DNA of 57,099 bases from an uncultured Parabacteroides sp. Lineage in GTDB: Bacteria > Bacteroidota > Bacteroidia > Bacteroidales > Tannerellaceae. Both the position numbers and the translations under genes were made by a program. Under the pieces are notes generated by a model, which made no database searches, was not told the origin of the DNA, and worked only from the letters and a program-made list of their open reading frames with translations. Shown here piece by piece: positions 7,856 to 19,200 of the stretch (position 1 is the stretch's first letter; every line of letters starts with the position of its first letter). The stretch is from positions 1 through 57,099 of the forward strand of contig CASFJQ010000014.1 of assembly GCA_949295065.1 (NCBI GenBank). The letters run 5' to 3'.

Positions 7856-10822
7856 ATGAGCGGTATTCCAAATCTAAAAGAGTTGGTTCTGAGAGACACG
7901 CCTTTTGCCAATCTTATGAACAAGCGTATCTACAACGTATTATTGATTGCAACAAAATACGATGCCTTTATGCTTGAGGACGACGGGCGAGTTGACGAAC
8001 AGATATTCAATGAATATACATCACTAAGTTTGCGCTATCCTCCACGATTCACACAGGTGACTACGGAGGAAGAAGCATTGGCGGAGCTTAAGGACAGGAA
8101 CTTCGAACTTATAATATGCATGCCGAATATGGACCACAGGGACATATTTTCAGCTGCAAAAGAAATAAAGGTTCACTACCCCAACATACCGATAGTCGTT
8201 CTTACTCCTTTTTCCAAAGAAGTTTCAAAGAGGGTTGCCAACGAGGATTTGAGCGCCATTGACTATGTGTTCAGCTGGCTTGGAAACACAGACTTGCTAC
8301 TTGCCATAATAAAACTTATCGAGGACAAGATGAATGCTCCGGAAGATGTGGCAAGCGTAGGTGTTCAAATTATACTCCTGGTTGAAGACTCAATAAGGTT
8401 TTATTCAGCTGCTTTGCCGCACCTCTACAAGTTTGTCCTCGAGCAAAGCCAGGAATTCTCGAAAGAGGCGCTCAACGACCACCAGCGCACATTAAGAATG
8501 CGCGGAAGACCAAAAATTAAACTTGCCAGAAATTATGAAGAAGCAATAAGAATATTCGAACAATACAAAGACAATATACTTGGAATTGTATCCGACATGA
8601 GTTTTATGCGCGAAGGTGTAAAAGACCCTTTTGCCGGATATAAATTCGGACAATATGTGCGCAAGACAGGATTGATTATTCCTTTCATACTCGAATCTTC
8701 TGAAGCCAGCAACGTGGTTTATGCAAAAGAGCTAAGCGCATCTTTTATCGACAAGAACTCAAAAAGCTATCCTCAGGATTTGCGAAAGAAAATAATGCAG
8801 CGCTTTGGGTTTGGTGATTTCGTAATTCTCAATCCTCACACAAAAGAAGAAATCATGAGGATAAAAGACCTGAAAGACCTTCAGGTAAAAATTTTCCAAA
8901 TACCGGACGATTCACTGGTCTATCACTTAAGCCGAAATCATTTCTCACGTTTCTTCTATTCAAGAGCGATGTTTCCGCCTGCAGAAGTATTGAAACATGT
9001 AGATGTTTCTGATTATAAAAACATGGACGAGGCGAGAAGATTGATTTTCGACCTTATTGTGCAATACAGAAGAATGAAGAATGCCGGAGTTGTTGCCATA
9101 TACCAGAAGGAAAGATTTGACGAATACAGCAACTTTGCACGTATTGGCGACGGTTCTCTTGGAGGAAAAGGGCGTGGTCTGGCATTTATCGGAGCGATGA
9201 TAAAACGATATCCAAAGTTGGATCATGAGAATTTCCAGGTTAATATTCCAAAGACTGTTGTTATCTGTACGGATATATTCGATGAATTTATGGAAACAAA
9301 CGAATTATATCCGATAGCATTAAGCGATGTTGACGATGCGACAATTCTGAAATATTTCCTTCATGCCAGCTTACCCAAAAGGCTTATTGAGGATTTGATG
9401 GCATTCTTTGATGTTGTGAAAAGTCCGATAGCGGTCAGATCTTCCAGCTTGCTTGAGGATTCGCATTATCAGCCATTCGCCGGAATATATTCTACATATA
9501 TGGTTCCTAAGATTGAGGACAAATATGAGATGCTCCGAACTGTAAGCAATGCAATAAAAGCAGTCTATGCTTCGGTATTCTATCGTGACAGCAAAGCTTA
9601 CATGACGGCAACTTCAAATATTATTGACCAGGAAAAGATGGCTGTCGTGTTGCAGGAAGTAATAGGAACACGATATAACAATCATTTCTATCCTACGATT
9701 TCGGGAGTTGCACGCTCTCTTAATTTCTATCCGATAGGCAATGAGAAAGCAGAAGATGGAATAGCCAACATCGCTCTAGGATTGGGTAAATATATCGTTG
9801 ACGGAGGCGTGACTTTAAGATTCTCGCCAAGACATCCGCATAATATACTTCAAATGAGCTCGGTGGATTTTGCGCTGAAGGAAACTCAGACAAGATTCTA
9901 CGCCTTGGATTTGAACAATATGGCTGAGAATTTCGATACTGACGATGCTTTCAATTTAGTAAAGCTCAATCTTAAGAATGCTGAGTCTGAAGGTTCGTTG
10001 AAATATATTGTTTCCACATACGATCCTTATGACCAAATCATACGTGACGGATTCTATCCGGGTGGAAGAAAAATCATATCATTTGTCAATATTCTACAGC
10101 ACGAAGTCTTCCCGTTGGCACAAACATTAGACCAGATATTACATATTGGTCAAAATGAAATGGGACGACCGATAGAAATAGAGTTTGCAGTGAACATGGA
10201 TATAAATGATCCTAAAAAGGCAACATTCTATCTTCTGCAAATAAGACCTATTGTGGACAATAAAGAAGTTATGGAAGAAGATCTTTCACAGGTCAAGAAT
10301 GAAGATACGATTCTTTCGTCAACAAGCGTATTGGGACATGGCATCGTAAATGATGTAAAAGATATTATCTATGTAAAGAGCGAAGCATTCAATTCTGCCA
10401 ACAACCAGCTCATAGCTTATGAGATTGAGAAATTGAACAGAGAGTTTACCGAACGCTCTGAAAGTTATGTTCTCGTTGGTCCGGGCAGATGGGGAAGCAG
10501 TGACCATTGGCTTGGCATTCCTGTAAAATGGCCTCATATCAGCAATGCGCGCGTAATAGTTGAATGTGGCTTGGAGAACTACAGAATCGACCCGAGCCAG
10601 GGAACTCATTTCTTCCAGAATCTGACATCTTTCGGCGTAGGTTATTTCACAATAAATCCATTCAAAGGCGACGGATGGTTTGATGAAGAATATCTCAACA
10701 ATATTCCGGCAGTCAAGGAAACTCAATATCTGCGCCACGTAAGACTGGAAAAACCTATGATTATAAAAATGGATGGCAAAAGAAGCTTGGGCGTCGTAAT
10801 GAAACCTGATCAGAATAACTGA
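7856..10822 (+). CDS. REC-REC-PPDK-N protein (often annotated as phosphoenolpyruvate synthase)
   Basis: A 988-residue cytoplasmic protein. The frame is open from 7799, but the ATG at 7856 (MSGIPNLKEL) is preferred because the first 19 codons look like leader. Residues 24-150 form a degenerate receiver-like fold (YNVLLIATKYDAF, LIICMPNMDH). Residues 170-320 form a second receiver (ILLVEDSIRFY, GIVSDMSF, NSKSYP), which keeps an acidic pocket and the Lys. Residues 420-805 are the ATP-grasp PEP/pyruvate-binding domain (GSLGGKGRGLAF, AVRSSSLLEDSHYQPFAGIY, LLQIRPI). The phosphohistidine swivel and PEP-utilising barrel of real PEP synthase are absent. The C-terminal 185 residues carry GPGRWGSSD and PSQGTHFFQNLTS. 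It is therefore probably not a PEP synthase; a signal-controlled phosphotransfer role is inferred. Confidence 0.75.
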   Translation: MSGIPNLKELVLRDTPFANLMNKRIYNVLLIATKYDAFMLEDDGRVDEQIFNEYTSLSLRYPPRFTQVTTEEEALAELKDRNFELIICMPNMDHRDIFSAAKEIKVHYPNIPIVVLTPFSKEVSKRVANEDLSAIDYVFSWLGNTDLLLAIIKLIEDKMNAPEDVASVGVQIILLVEDSIRFYSAALPHLYKFVLEQSQEFSKEALNDHQRTLRMRGRPKIKLARNYEEAIRIFEQYKDNILGIVSDMSFMREGVKDPFAGYKFGQYVRKTGLIIPFILESSEASNVVYAKELSASFIDKNSKSYPQDLRKKIMQRFGFGDFVILNPHTKEEIMRIKDLKDLQVKIFQIPDDSLVYHLSRNHFSRFFYSRAMFPPAEVLKHVDVSDYKNMDEARRLIFDLIVQYRRMKNAGVVAIYQKERFDEYSNFARIGDGSLGGKGRGLAFIGAMIKRYPKLDHENFQVNIPKTVVICTDIFDEFMETNELYPIALSDVDDATILKYFLHASLPKRLIEDLMAFFDVVKSPIAVRSSSLLEDSHYQPFAGIYSTYMVPKIEDKYEMLRTVSNAIKAVYASVFYRDSKAYMTATSNIIDQEKMAVVLQEVIGTRYNNHFYPTISGVARSLNFYPIGNEKAEDGIANIALGLGKYIVDGGVTLRFSPRHPHNILQMSSVDFALKETQTRFYALDLNNMAENFDTDDAFNLVKLNLKNAESEGSLKYIVSTYDPYDQIIRDGFYPGGRKIISFVNILQHEVFPLAQTLDQILHIGQNEMGRPIEIEFAVNMDINDPKKATFYLLQIRPIVDNKEVMEEDLSQVKNEDTILSSTSVLGHGIVNDVKDIIYVKSEAFNSANNQLIAYEIEKLNREFTERSESYVLVGPGRWGSSDHWLGIPVKWPHISNARVIVECGLENYRIDPSQGTHFFQNLTSFGVGYFTINPFKGDGWFDEEYLNNIPAVKETQYLRHVRLEKPMIIKMDGKRSLGVVMKPDQNN

Positions 10823-10856
10823 AAAGACGGATTATTTTCATATCAGGAATAATATT

Positions 10857-10899
10857 TAGGTCCGGACTCGAATAGTTTTGGAGTCCGGACCTAACTTTT
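10857..10899 (+). terminator. Intrinsic terminator after the REC/PPDK-like gene
   Basis: The perfect 13-bp arms TAGGTCCGGACTC (10857-10869) and GAGTCCGGACCTA (10881-10893) are followed by ACTTTTATATT. Confidence 0.85.
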
Positions 10900-11007
10900 A
10901 TATTAAAGGATATACTTTTCTCTCTATTTTATTCAAAATACACAAACCTGTTTATCAAGCAATTAATAAAATCAAGAAAAATTTTATCAAAAAAAGTATC
11001 AGAAATA

Positions 11008-11038
11008 TTTGCAGATTAAAAAAAAGTCTATACCTTTG
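11008..11038 (+). promoter_or_regulatory. Promoter of the tRNA-Phe/tRNA-Pro unit
   Basis: TTTG at 11008-11011, a 19-base spacer, and TACCTTTG at 11031-11038: a textbook Bacteroidetes housekeeping promoter. Transcription would start roughly 40 bases before tRNA-Phe. Confidence 0.85.
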
Positions 11039-11081
11039 CACCCGTAATCAAAACAACAACGGTTACAACGCAAAACAAAAT

Positions 11082-11154
11082 GGTGCCATAGCTCAGTTGG
11101 TAGAGCAAAGGACTGAAAATCCTTGTGTCCCCGGTTCGATTCCTGGTGGCACCA
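11082..11154 (+). tRNA. tRNA-Phe (GAA)
   Basis: The acceptor arms GGTGCCA and TGGCACC pair perfectly. The anticodon arm GGACT-GAA-AATCC gives anticodon GAA, and GGTTCGATTCC forms the T arm. The discriminator is A and CCA is not encoded. It is the first gene of a two-tRNA unit. Confidence 0.95.
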
Positions 11155-11166
11155 CTTTCAAAAGCG

Positions 11167-11240
11167 CGGGATGTAGCACAGTTGGCTAGCGCGCCACGTT
11201 CGGGACGTGGAGGTCGGAAGTTCGAGTCTTCTCATCCCGA
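11167..11240 (+). tRNA. tRNA-Pro (CGG)
   Basis: The acceptor arms CGGGATG and CATCCCG pair. The anticodon stem CCACG/CGTGG encloses loop TTCGGGA, anticodon CGG, which reads CCG. The T loop is GTTCGAGTC. The discriminator is A and CCA is not encoded. It lies 12 bases after tRNA-Phe, under the same promoter. Confidence 0.95.
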
Positions 11241-11249
11241 CAGAACAAG

Positions 11250-11286
11250 GGCTAAATACTTATACAATAAGTGTTTAGCCTTTTTT
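11250..11286 (+). terminator. Intrinsic terminator of the tRNA unit
   Basis: The arms GGCTAAATACTTA (11250-11262) and TAAGTGTTTAGCC (11268-11280) are followed by TTTTTT. Confidence 0.88.
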
Positions 11287-11336
11287 CATATAAATTATCA
11301 TCTTAGAATTTTAATACAACATATACACCTTAAAAT

Positions 11337-12560
11337 ATGGCAAAAAGAAACTACACACAAGGAAAATTTGACTTTGAAATAATTCAAGAAAAAGAAATTA
11401 TTCCTGTTATACAAAAAGGAAAAGTAAAGCAGTCAAGTGCACAGACTACATTCAACAGATTAAATAAAAAAATCGCAAAACTAAAAAGTGAAATTGAAGA
11501 AATTCCAGAAAGAGAACGAATAATAAAAGAATTCTTTGATAAACATCTTTTATGTTTATTTGAAGAAGAGGCAAACTATATAGAATCAATCCTATTAAGC
11601 TTTGATAAAGTATACGAAACAGCCAAGTTAACAAAAAAAGAAAAAACATATTTACCTGCATTATTTCTACAAGAATCAAAATACATCAACGATCTCCCAT
11701 ATGACGAAAAAAGATGGGAAGTTTTAGATTCTCTTTATAATAAATATACACAAATACATACCGGACTAACACTAGAAGAAATCGAACAAGAGCAGGTTAA
11801 TACGTTAATCGATGCTTATCAGGAAATGGGATTCAAGGTCACAGAAAAAATAAAGAATGCTAAAAATGAAGAAGATTTTTTCAAAGCTATTCTGGAGTCA
11901 CAAGAAGCTGAGGAGTTCGAAGCTATAATTAACAATAAAAAAGAACAGAAGAAACAATCTTCCAAAAAGAGAGTATCAACCAAAAACGAGTTGGAAAAAG
12001 AGCTGCAAGAAAATATAACAAATAAATCCATAAGAGAAATTTATCTGAGACTTGCAAAAAAATTACACCCTGACAAGGAGGCAGACGAGAAGCAAAGAGC
12101 GGATAATGAAGAAAAAATGAAACAGCTCACAAAAGCTTATAAAGAAAAAGATCTCGCCTCACTGTTAATTATGCAGGTAAACTGGATGGAAGACCAGACA
12201 AATAACCCGGAGAATCTTTCTGACAATATATTAAAGCAATATAACAAGATACTTAAAGAGCAAATACGTTGTCTAGAAGATGAATACTATTTGTTATGTG
12301 ACGCTCCTTTACCAGGAGTTTTAGGAACATACAATGGATTCCGAAAATTTCCAGTAAAAGAGCTCTTTTACCAATTGAACAAAATGTACGCAATACACAA
12401 AGAAGAGCTATCAAATACGGGAAAACGTGCTATATGGGCAAAAACGACAAAAGGCGTAAAGCAAATGTTAAAACAATATATTGAATTAGAAGAGGTAAAG
12501 AATAATGGATTTGTTGATTTTGAATATCTGATGGATTTAATCAACAGAATAGATCCTTAA
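11337..12560 (+). CDS. J-domain-containing protein of unknown role
   Basis: A 407-residue soluble, highly charged protein. Residues 233-285 resemble a J domain: helix II RLAKKLHP, the diagnostic HPD tripeptide in KKLHPDKEAD, then a Lys/Glu-rich helix III and AYKEKD. J domains stimulate the ATPase of Hsp70 (DnaK). The HPD is near the middle, not the N-terminus, and there is no G/F linker or zinc finger, so this is not DnaJ itself. Long Lys/Glu-rich helices (residues 30-70 and 180-230) look like coiled coils. Codon use is more A-rich than in the neighbours and the gene sits just after tRNA genes, which hints at transfer, though no integrase is present. The client is unknown. Confidence 0.7.
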   Translation: MAKRNYTQGKFDFEIIQEKEIIPVIQKGKVKQSSAQTTFNRLNKKIAKLKSEIEEIPERERIIKEFFDKHLLCLFEEEANYIESILLSFDKVYETAKLTKKEKTYLPALFLQESKYINDLPYDEKRWEVLDSLYNKYTQIHTGLTLEEIEQEQVNTLIDAYQEMGFKVTEKIKNAKNEEDFFKAILESQEAEEFEAIINNKKEQKKQSSKKRVSTKNELEKELQENITNKSIREIYLRLAKKLHPDKEADEKQRADNEEKMKQLTKAYKEKDLASLLIMQVNWMEDQTNNPENLSDNILKQYNKILKEQIRCLEDEYYLLCDAPLPGVLGTYNGFRKFPVKELFYQLNKMYAIHKEELSNTGKRAIWAKTTKGVKQMLKQYIELEEVKNNGFVDFEYLMDLINRIDP

Positions 12561-12571
12561 AATACTTGCCA

Positions 12572-12657
12572 AATCCTAATAAGGGTGATTAGGATTATGA
12601 ACTATCTGCATTCACAAGAAAGGCTGCTATATTTCTCTTGAATATAGCAGCCTTTCG
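12572..12657. terminator. Two hairpins between the convergent J-domain gene and yidC
   Basis: The first hairpin, AATCCTAAT/ATTAGGATT (12572-12596), follows the J-domain gene. The second, GAAAGGCTGCTATATT/AATATAGCAGCCTTTC (12618-12656), has a perfect 16-bp stem and probably ends the yidC transcript from the other side. Confidence 0.75.
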
Positions 12658-12680
12658 CTAATAATATAATGTAATATCTA

Positions 12681-14582
12681 TTATCTGCGTTTGTTGCGTT
12701 CACGCTCTTCCTGCTGGCGTCTCAAAGTTTCCTGCTGGATTTTCTGAGCTTCTTCCAAACGCTTCAAGAATCCGGATTTCTTAACAGGACGACGTTTGTT
12801 TGCTTCAAGTTTAGCCAACAGTTTTTCTTCATCAACAGTGTAGCGGAAGAATAATGTCTGTGCAATAGTAACCAAAGTAGAAATGAAATAATAATATGTC
12901 AAACCAGATGCATAGCTATTGAAAATAAACAAGAACATCAACGGCATCATATACATTACCGCTTTCATTCCCGGCATCTGCTGCTGACCAGTATTGGTCA
13001 TTTCCATATTATATTTTGTATAAACAATATTAGTTACGGTCATCAACAAACAGAACAAACTGATGTGATTGCCAAAGAATGTTGAAATCAAAGGAATTTG
13101 AACATCCCAGCTGACAATAGCATCATATGTTGACAAGTCGTTAGCCCAAAGGAAGCTTTCATGTCTCAATTCAATAGCTGAAGGGAAAAACATGAAGAGT
13201 GCAATCAAAATAGGCATCTGCAACAACATAGGAACACATCCGCTCATAGGACTTGCGCCGGCACTGCTGTAAAGTTCCATAATCGCACGCTGTTTCTCCA
13301 TTGCCTGGTCTGGATTAGGATACTTAGCATTGATTTCCTCAACCTGAGGACGAAGAACTTTCATCTTAGCAGACGACATATATGATTTATATGTCAATGG
13401 CAACAATATAACCTTAACGATAATAGTCAATAAGAATATTATCAATCCATAACTTGAGATAAAGCTTCCCAAGAAGTTAAACAGAGGAATTATGAAATAC
13501 TGGTTAACCCAACGGAAAATACCCCAACCAAGAGGAACAAGCTTTTCCAAATGAGGTTTTTCATCGCCAGACAAATTATCATTGTAATCTTTCAACAAAG
13601 CAAACTTGTTAGGGACAAAGAAGAATTGGAAATCCGTAGATTCAGCACCTTTCAAATCAAATGGGATGGCAGCCTTTGACGAGAAGTGCTTCATATATTC
13701 TCCTTCCTTATACATATGAGAATCCAATGATACATTCTCCATGCCCTGTTTTGACAACAGCACTGTTGAGAAAAACATATCTTTATATCCAATCCATTGC
13801 AATTTTTCCTCAAGTTTCTTGCTGTCGTTACTTGTTTCACTTAAGTAATCAGGATCATCGCTTACTGGTTTGAAGTGCAAACCGACATAACGGTCTTCAA
13901 ACTTTCTTCCCTTTTCCTGCTGGCGGATATCCTGCTCCCACATAAAAGATAAAGAAGTTGTAGAAGGAGACAATTTCCCGTTCAAACCATTCCCTTTGAT
14001 AGAAAAATCCAACACATAGTCATTTTCTCTCAAAGAATAAACAAAATCCAAAGAACTTCCGTCACCTGCATCAAGACGCATAGTTACAGAGTTAGCATCA
14101 CTTTTCACCGGTGTAAAGTAAAAGTCGCCAGTGTTTATAAGACGATTTGATGCTGTAGCAAAAGAAAAGTCCATCTTAGCCTCTTCTCCTTCGAACAATA
14201 CCAAAGGCTGACCGTCAAACCTGTCATATTCTTTCAGTCTAGCAGAAGCAACTGTTCCACCCTTAGTTGACAGTTTGATTTCAACCAAATCGTTCTCAAG
14301 AGTAACAAATTCTTCCGTTCCGTTCAATGATTTTGCAAAATCTCCAAAATCACTCTGCAAACGGGTCATTCGAACTGAGTCAGGCAAAGAAGCCAATTCT
14401 TCAACAGGCGACGCTTCAGCTTTATCCTTAAGCTCCTGCTCAATCTTTTGCTGTACCAAAGCAATTGAATCCTGAAAGCGACGCTGAGCTTCCAATTGTT
14501 CGGAAGTTGGCCTGTTAAACCAACTGTAGCCGAACAACACAACTCCTATCAGAACAAATCCAATAATTGTATTTTTATCCAT
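12681..14582 (-). CDS. yidC: Membrane protein insertase YidC
   Basis: A 633-residue inner-membrane insertase/chaperone of the YidC/Oxa1 family, acting alone or with SecYEG. The first helix is at residues 4-20 (TIIGFVLIGVVLFGYSWF). A large periplasmic beta-sandwich domain of about 320 residues follows. The conserved five-helix core begins near residue 360 (WGIFRWVNQYFIIPLFNFLGSFISSYGLIIFLLTIIVKVILLPLTYKSY in short sections) and includes the cytoplasmic hairpin with MKVLRPQVEEINAKYP. The C-terminal tail is strongly basic and Gln/Arg-rich, as expected for ribosome contact. It lies 13 bases after pyrG and is probably transcribed with it. Confidence 0.95.
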   Translation of the reverse strand: MDKNTIIGFVLIGVVLFGYSWFNRPTSEQLEAQRRFQDSIALVQQKIEQELKDKAEASPVEELASLPDSVRMTRLQSDFGDFAKSLNGTEEFVTLENDLVEIKLSTKGGTVASARLKEYDRFDGQPLVLFEGEEAKMDFSFATASNRLINTGDFYFTPVKSDANSVTMRLDAGDGSSLDFVYSLRENDYVLDFSIKGNGLNGKLSPSTTSLSFMWEQDIRQQEKGRKFEDRYVGLHFKPVSDDPDYLSETSNDSKKLEEKLQWIGYKDMFFSTVLLSKQGMENVSLDSHMYKEGEYMKHFSSKAAIPFDLKGAESTDFQFFFVPNKFALLKDYNDNLSGDEKPHLEKLVPLGWGIFRWVNQYFIIPLFNFLGSFISSYGLIIFLLTIIVKVILLPLTYKSYMSSAKMKVLRPQVEEINAKYPNPDQAMEKQRAIMELYSSAGASPMSGCVPMLLQMPILIALFMFFPSAIELRHESFLWANDLSTYDAIVSWDVQIPLISTFFGNHISLFCLLMTVTNIVYTKYNMEMTNTGQQQMPGMKAVMYMMPLMFLFIFNSYASGLTYYYFISTLVTIAQTLFFRYTVDEEKLLAKLEANKRRPVKKSGFLKRLEEAQKIQQETLRRQQEERERNKRR

Positions 14583-14598
14583 CTATTCTTTTGTCTTA

Positions 14599-16218
<1,620 letters not shown>

Positions 16219-19200
16219 TTAGTTTTCCAAAAAATCGGATTTATGCATTTTAAAGCGCAAATTTAGTGAATTTTCCGCATAGACAAAAAAGGTTTTTACT
16301 TTAAAAACAAATTTAAACAGACTCAAGAATTAAGGCTCAACGATTGGATTGTTATATAATTAATGTATTATCATAACAATTGATTAAATCTAAGATTTAA
16401 CACTCTCCAGTTTTAACTGATTATCAGTTATTATGAACAATTTGAAAATATATTTTGTTTATGTTTAAAACTAGGCATATAGAATTATATATAGTTTTTT
16501 TAGTAATTTTGCATTGTGTTAGATTTGGTCACACGAAATGATGTTAAGATGAAAAAGTTATTTTCAATTATTCTTCTTTTAAGCTTAAGCTTGTGTAATA
16601 TACACATCTTTGCACAAGACACTACAGTCTTTAGCACTTCATCTTTTTCTTTACAAATTAATGATGGAGAAGAACAGCAAGACACTACTACTATTTCCGT
16701 CGACTCAGTTGATTTAGGAAACATTCCTGACTTGCGTACAAAATTCAATTCTTTAAACAGCCAGTATTCCGTTCCACAAGCTTTAGGCAAAAAACTTGAG
16801 GAAATTAAGAATGCAGACAAGCTCGAAATGTCTGAAGAAGCATTGTATTGGATAAACAAAATGTATGACAGAAGTAATGAATTCGATTCATTCACTACAT
16901 TTGCCGATACTATAATTATAAATCCTCTATTCATGCCGATTACGTTTGAGGGGAATTTCCTTCCGGAAAACCTTTCATTCTTCAGCATGGATTCTGTAAT
17001 TCCTAAATATAATGTAAAACCGATTTACCAACCTGAAACTATATTCGACGATTATACAAGAATAAGAAATAACCAGATAGCTACACATAAACATGTTGAA
17101 CAAAGTCATCCCGAATATTTCAGATATTCTTATAACACATTGCCAAAAGATGCAGTCAAAACCAATGTCATAAAGAAACATATTTCAGGAGAAAATCTTA
17201 TTGTAGTTAACAACGATGCAGACTTCAGCGATGTAACTGCACCAACAAAATTTATCCCTGAAAGACGTTACTGGACATCAAGCTTCCAAAGTGACATCCA
17301 GTTTGCACAGAACTATATTTCTCCAAACTGGCATAAAGGTGGTACCAGCAACTTCAACTTGAACAACCGTGAATATTTTATTTACAACTATAATAAAGAC
17401 AAAGTTCAGTTTACAAACGAGCTGGAAATAAAAAATACTGTAACAACAGCTCCAAATGATACACTAAGAAGTTACAAAGTGAGTGACGATGTTTTCCGTC
17501 TTCACAGCAACTTAGGTTTTAGAGCCTTCAGTAAATGGTTCTATACTATTGATATGGAATTCAAGACACAGTTGCTAAGCAGTTTTGGAGAAAATTCAGA
17601 AACGAAATTAGCGGGTTTACTTTCTCCATATAGTATAAACGTCGGTCTCGGTATGAAATATGATTTGGCAAAAACATTCCCAAATCCTAAAAAGAAGTTG
17701 ACTATGTCTATAAACATAGCTCCTATTTCATATACATTCCGACAGACCATTGACAAAGATATTGATTTGAGCCGCCATTTTACTGCTGATAAAGTTACAG
17801 GAGAATATCCGACAAAGCTGAGCCAGATCGGTTCCACTATCAATGCAACAATGACATTCCAGATTTCCAGGAATGTCAACTGGTATTCCCGTTTCTATTA
17901 CAACACGAACTATCATAGAATTGAAGGTGAATTTGAAAACCGTCTGTCAATGGCTATCAGCAGATTCTTCTCAACCATCATCACACTTAACCTAAGATAT
18001 GATGATGGTGTTGCCAAGAATCCTGAATTCGACCGATATTTACAGATTAACGAACAGTTAAGTTTTGGTTTCAGTTATAAGTGGTAAGAACCTTTACTTC
18101 ACTTCTACCATTGCCGGAGCGGATTACTTGTATTTGTACAGGAATCCGCTCTGTCATTTCACGGACATGTGATATCACACCAATCTTTCTTCCCTGAGTA
18201 CGCAGATTCTCCAACGCATCCATTGCAACCGACAATGTTTCGGCATCAAGCGAACCGAATCCTTCATCGATAAACAAACTCTCAACTTTCATTCTGTTGG
18301 ACGACAAAGAAGACAATCCCAACGCCAATGCCAATGAAACAAGGAAAGACTCTCCACCGGACAAAGAATGCACGGAGCGAATCTCATCAAACATTTCCTT
18401 GTCTATAACCTGAAGTGCCAGTGTGTCCGGTATTCTCTCCAACCGGTATCTTCGCGAAAGATTCCTCAACTGCACGTTGGCATAATTAAGCAAAATATCC
18501 AAAGTATAACTTTGGGCGATACGCCGGAATTTGGCACCATCAGCCGAACCCGCCAAATCATTCAGTTTAGCCCATCGGTCATAATCCAACTGTGCTTTCT
18601 CTATATCATTCTTCATACCGGCAATACGCAACAGATTTTCCTGATTCTTTCTCAACCGGAATTCTTTTTCGCCTTTCAACTGTCTCAATGCGGAAAGTTC
18701 TTCAGCAAACGGAACAGAATCGGAATTAACGGCAAATTCTTCATTCCATTTCTCCAAAGCCTTTTTGTTTTCCTCTATTTTCCTTTCAGCTTCAATTATC
18801 AGCACACCAAGCTGCTTGAGAACACCTTCTGCGCTGCTAGCCTGTTTCTGCAAATTAGTATTCTCCTCTTTCAATGCCGTTATGAAATTCCGGCGTTCTT
18901 TTATTCTGTCATTATATTCTTTTTCAACATTATCTGCCGGTTTTCCGCCCAAAATGCTGTTTCGTTCGTTCTTCCGGTTTTCATATTCCAAAGATTTCTC
19001 CTTTGAATATGCAGCTGCAGATTTCTCCTGTTCGCGTAATTCAGGAAGCAAACCAGTCTCGACAGCTTTTATTTCAGCCTTTAGTTTGTTAAGCGCCTGT
19101 TCAGTTTTAGTTATCTCATCAGTTTTGTTTTTCCAATCATTCACGAATGATTCCAATGTTTTCTGAAATCCGGAAGCGTTGCGCAACCACGACTCCCGCC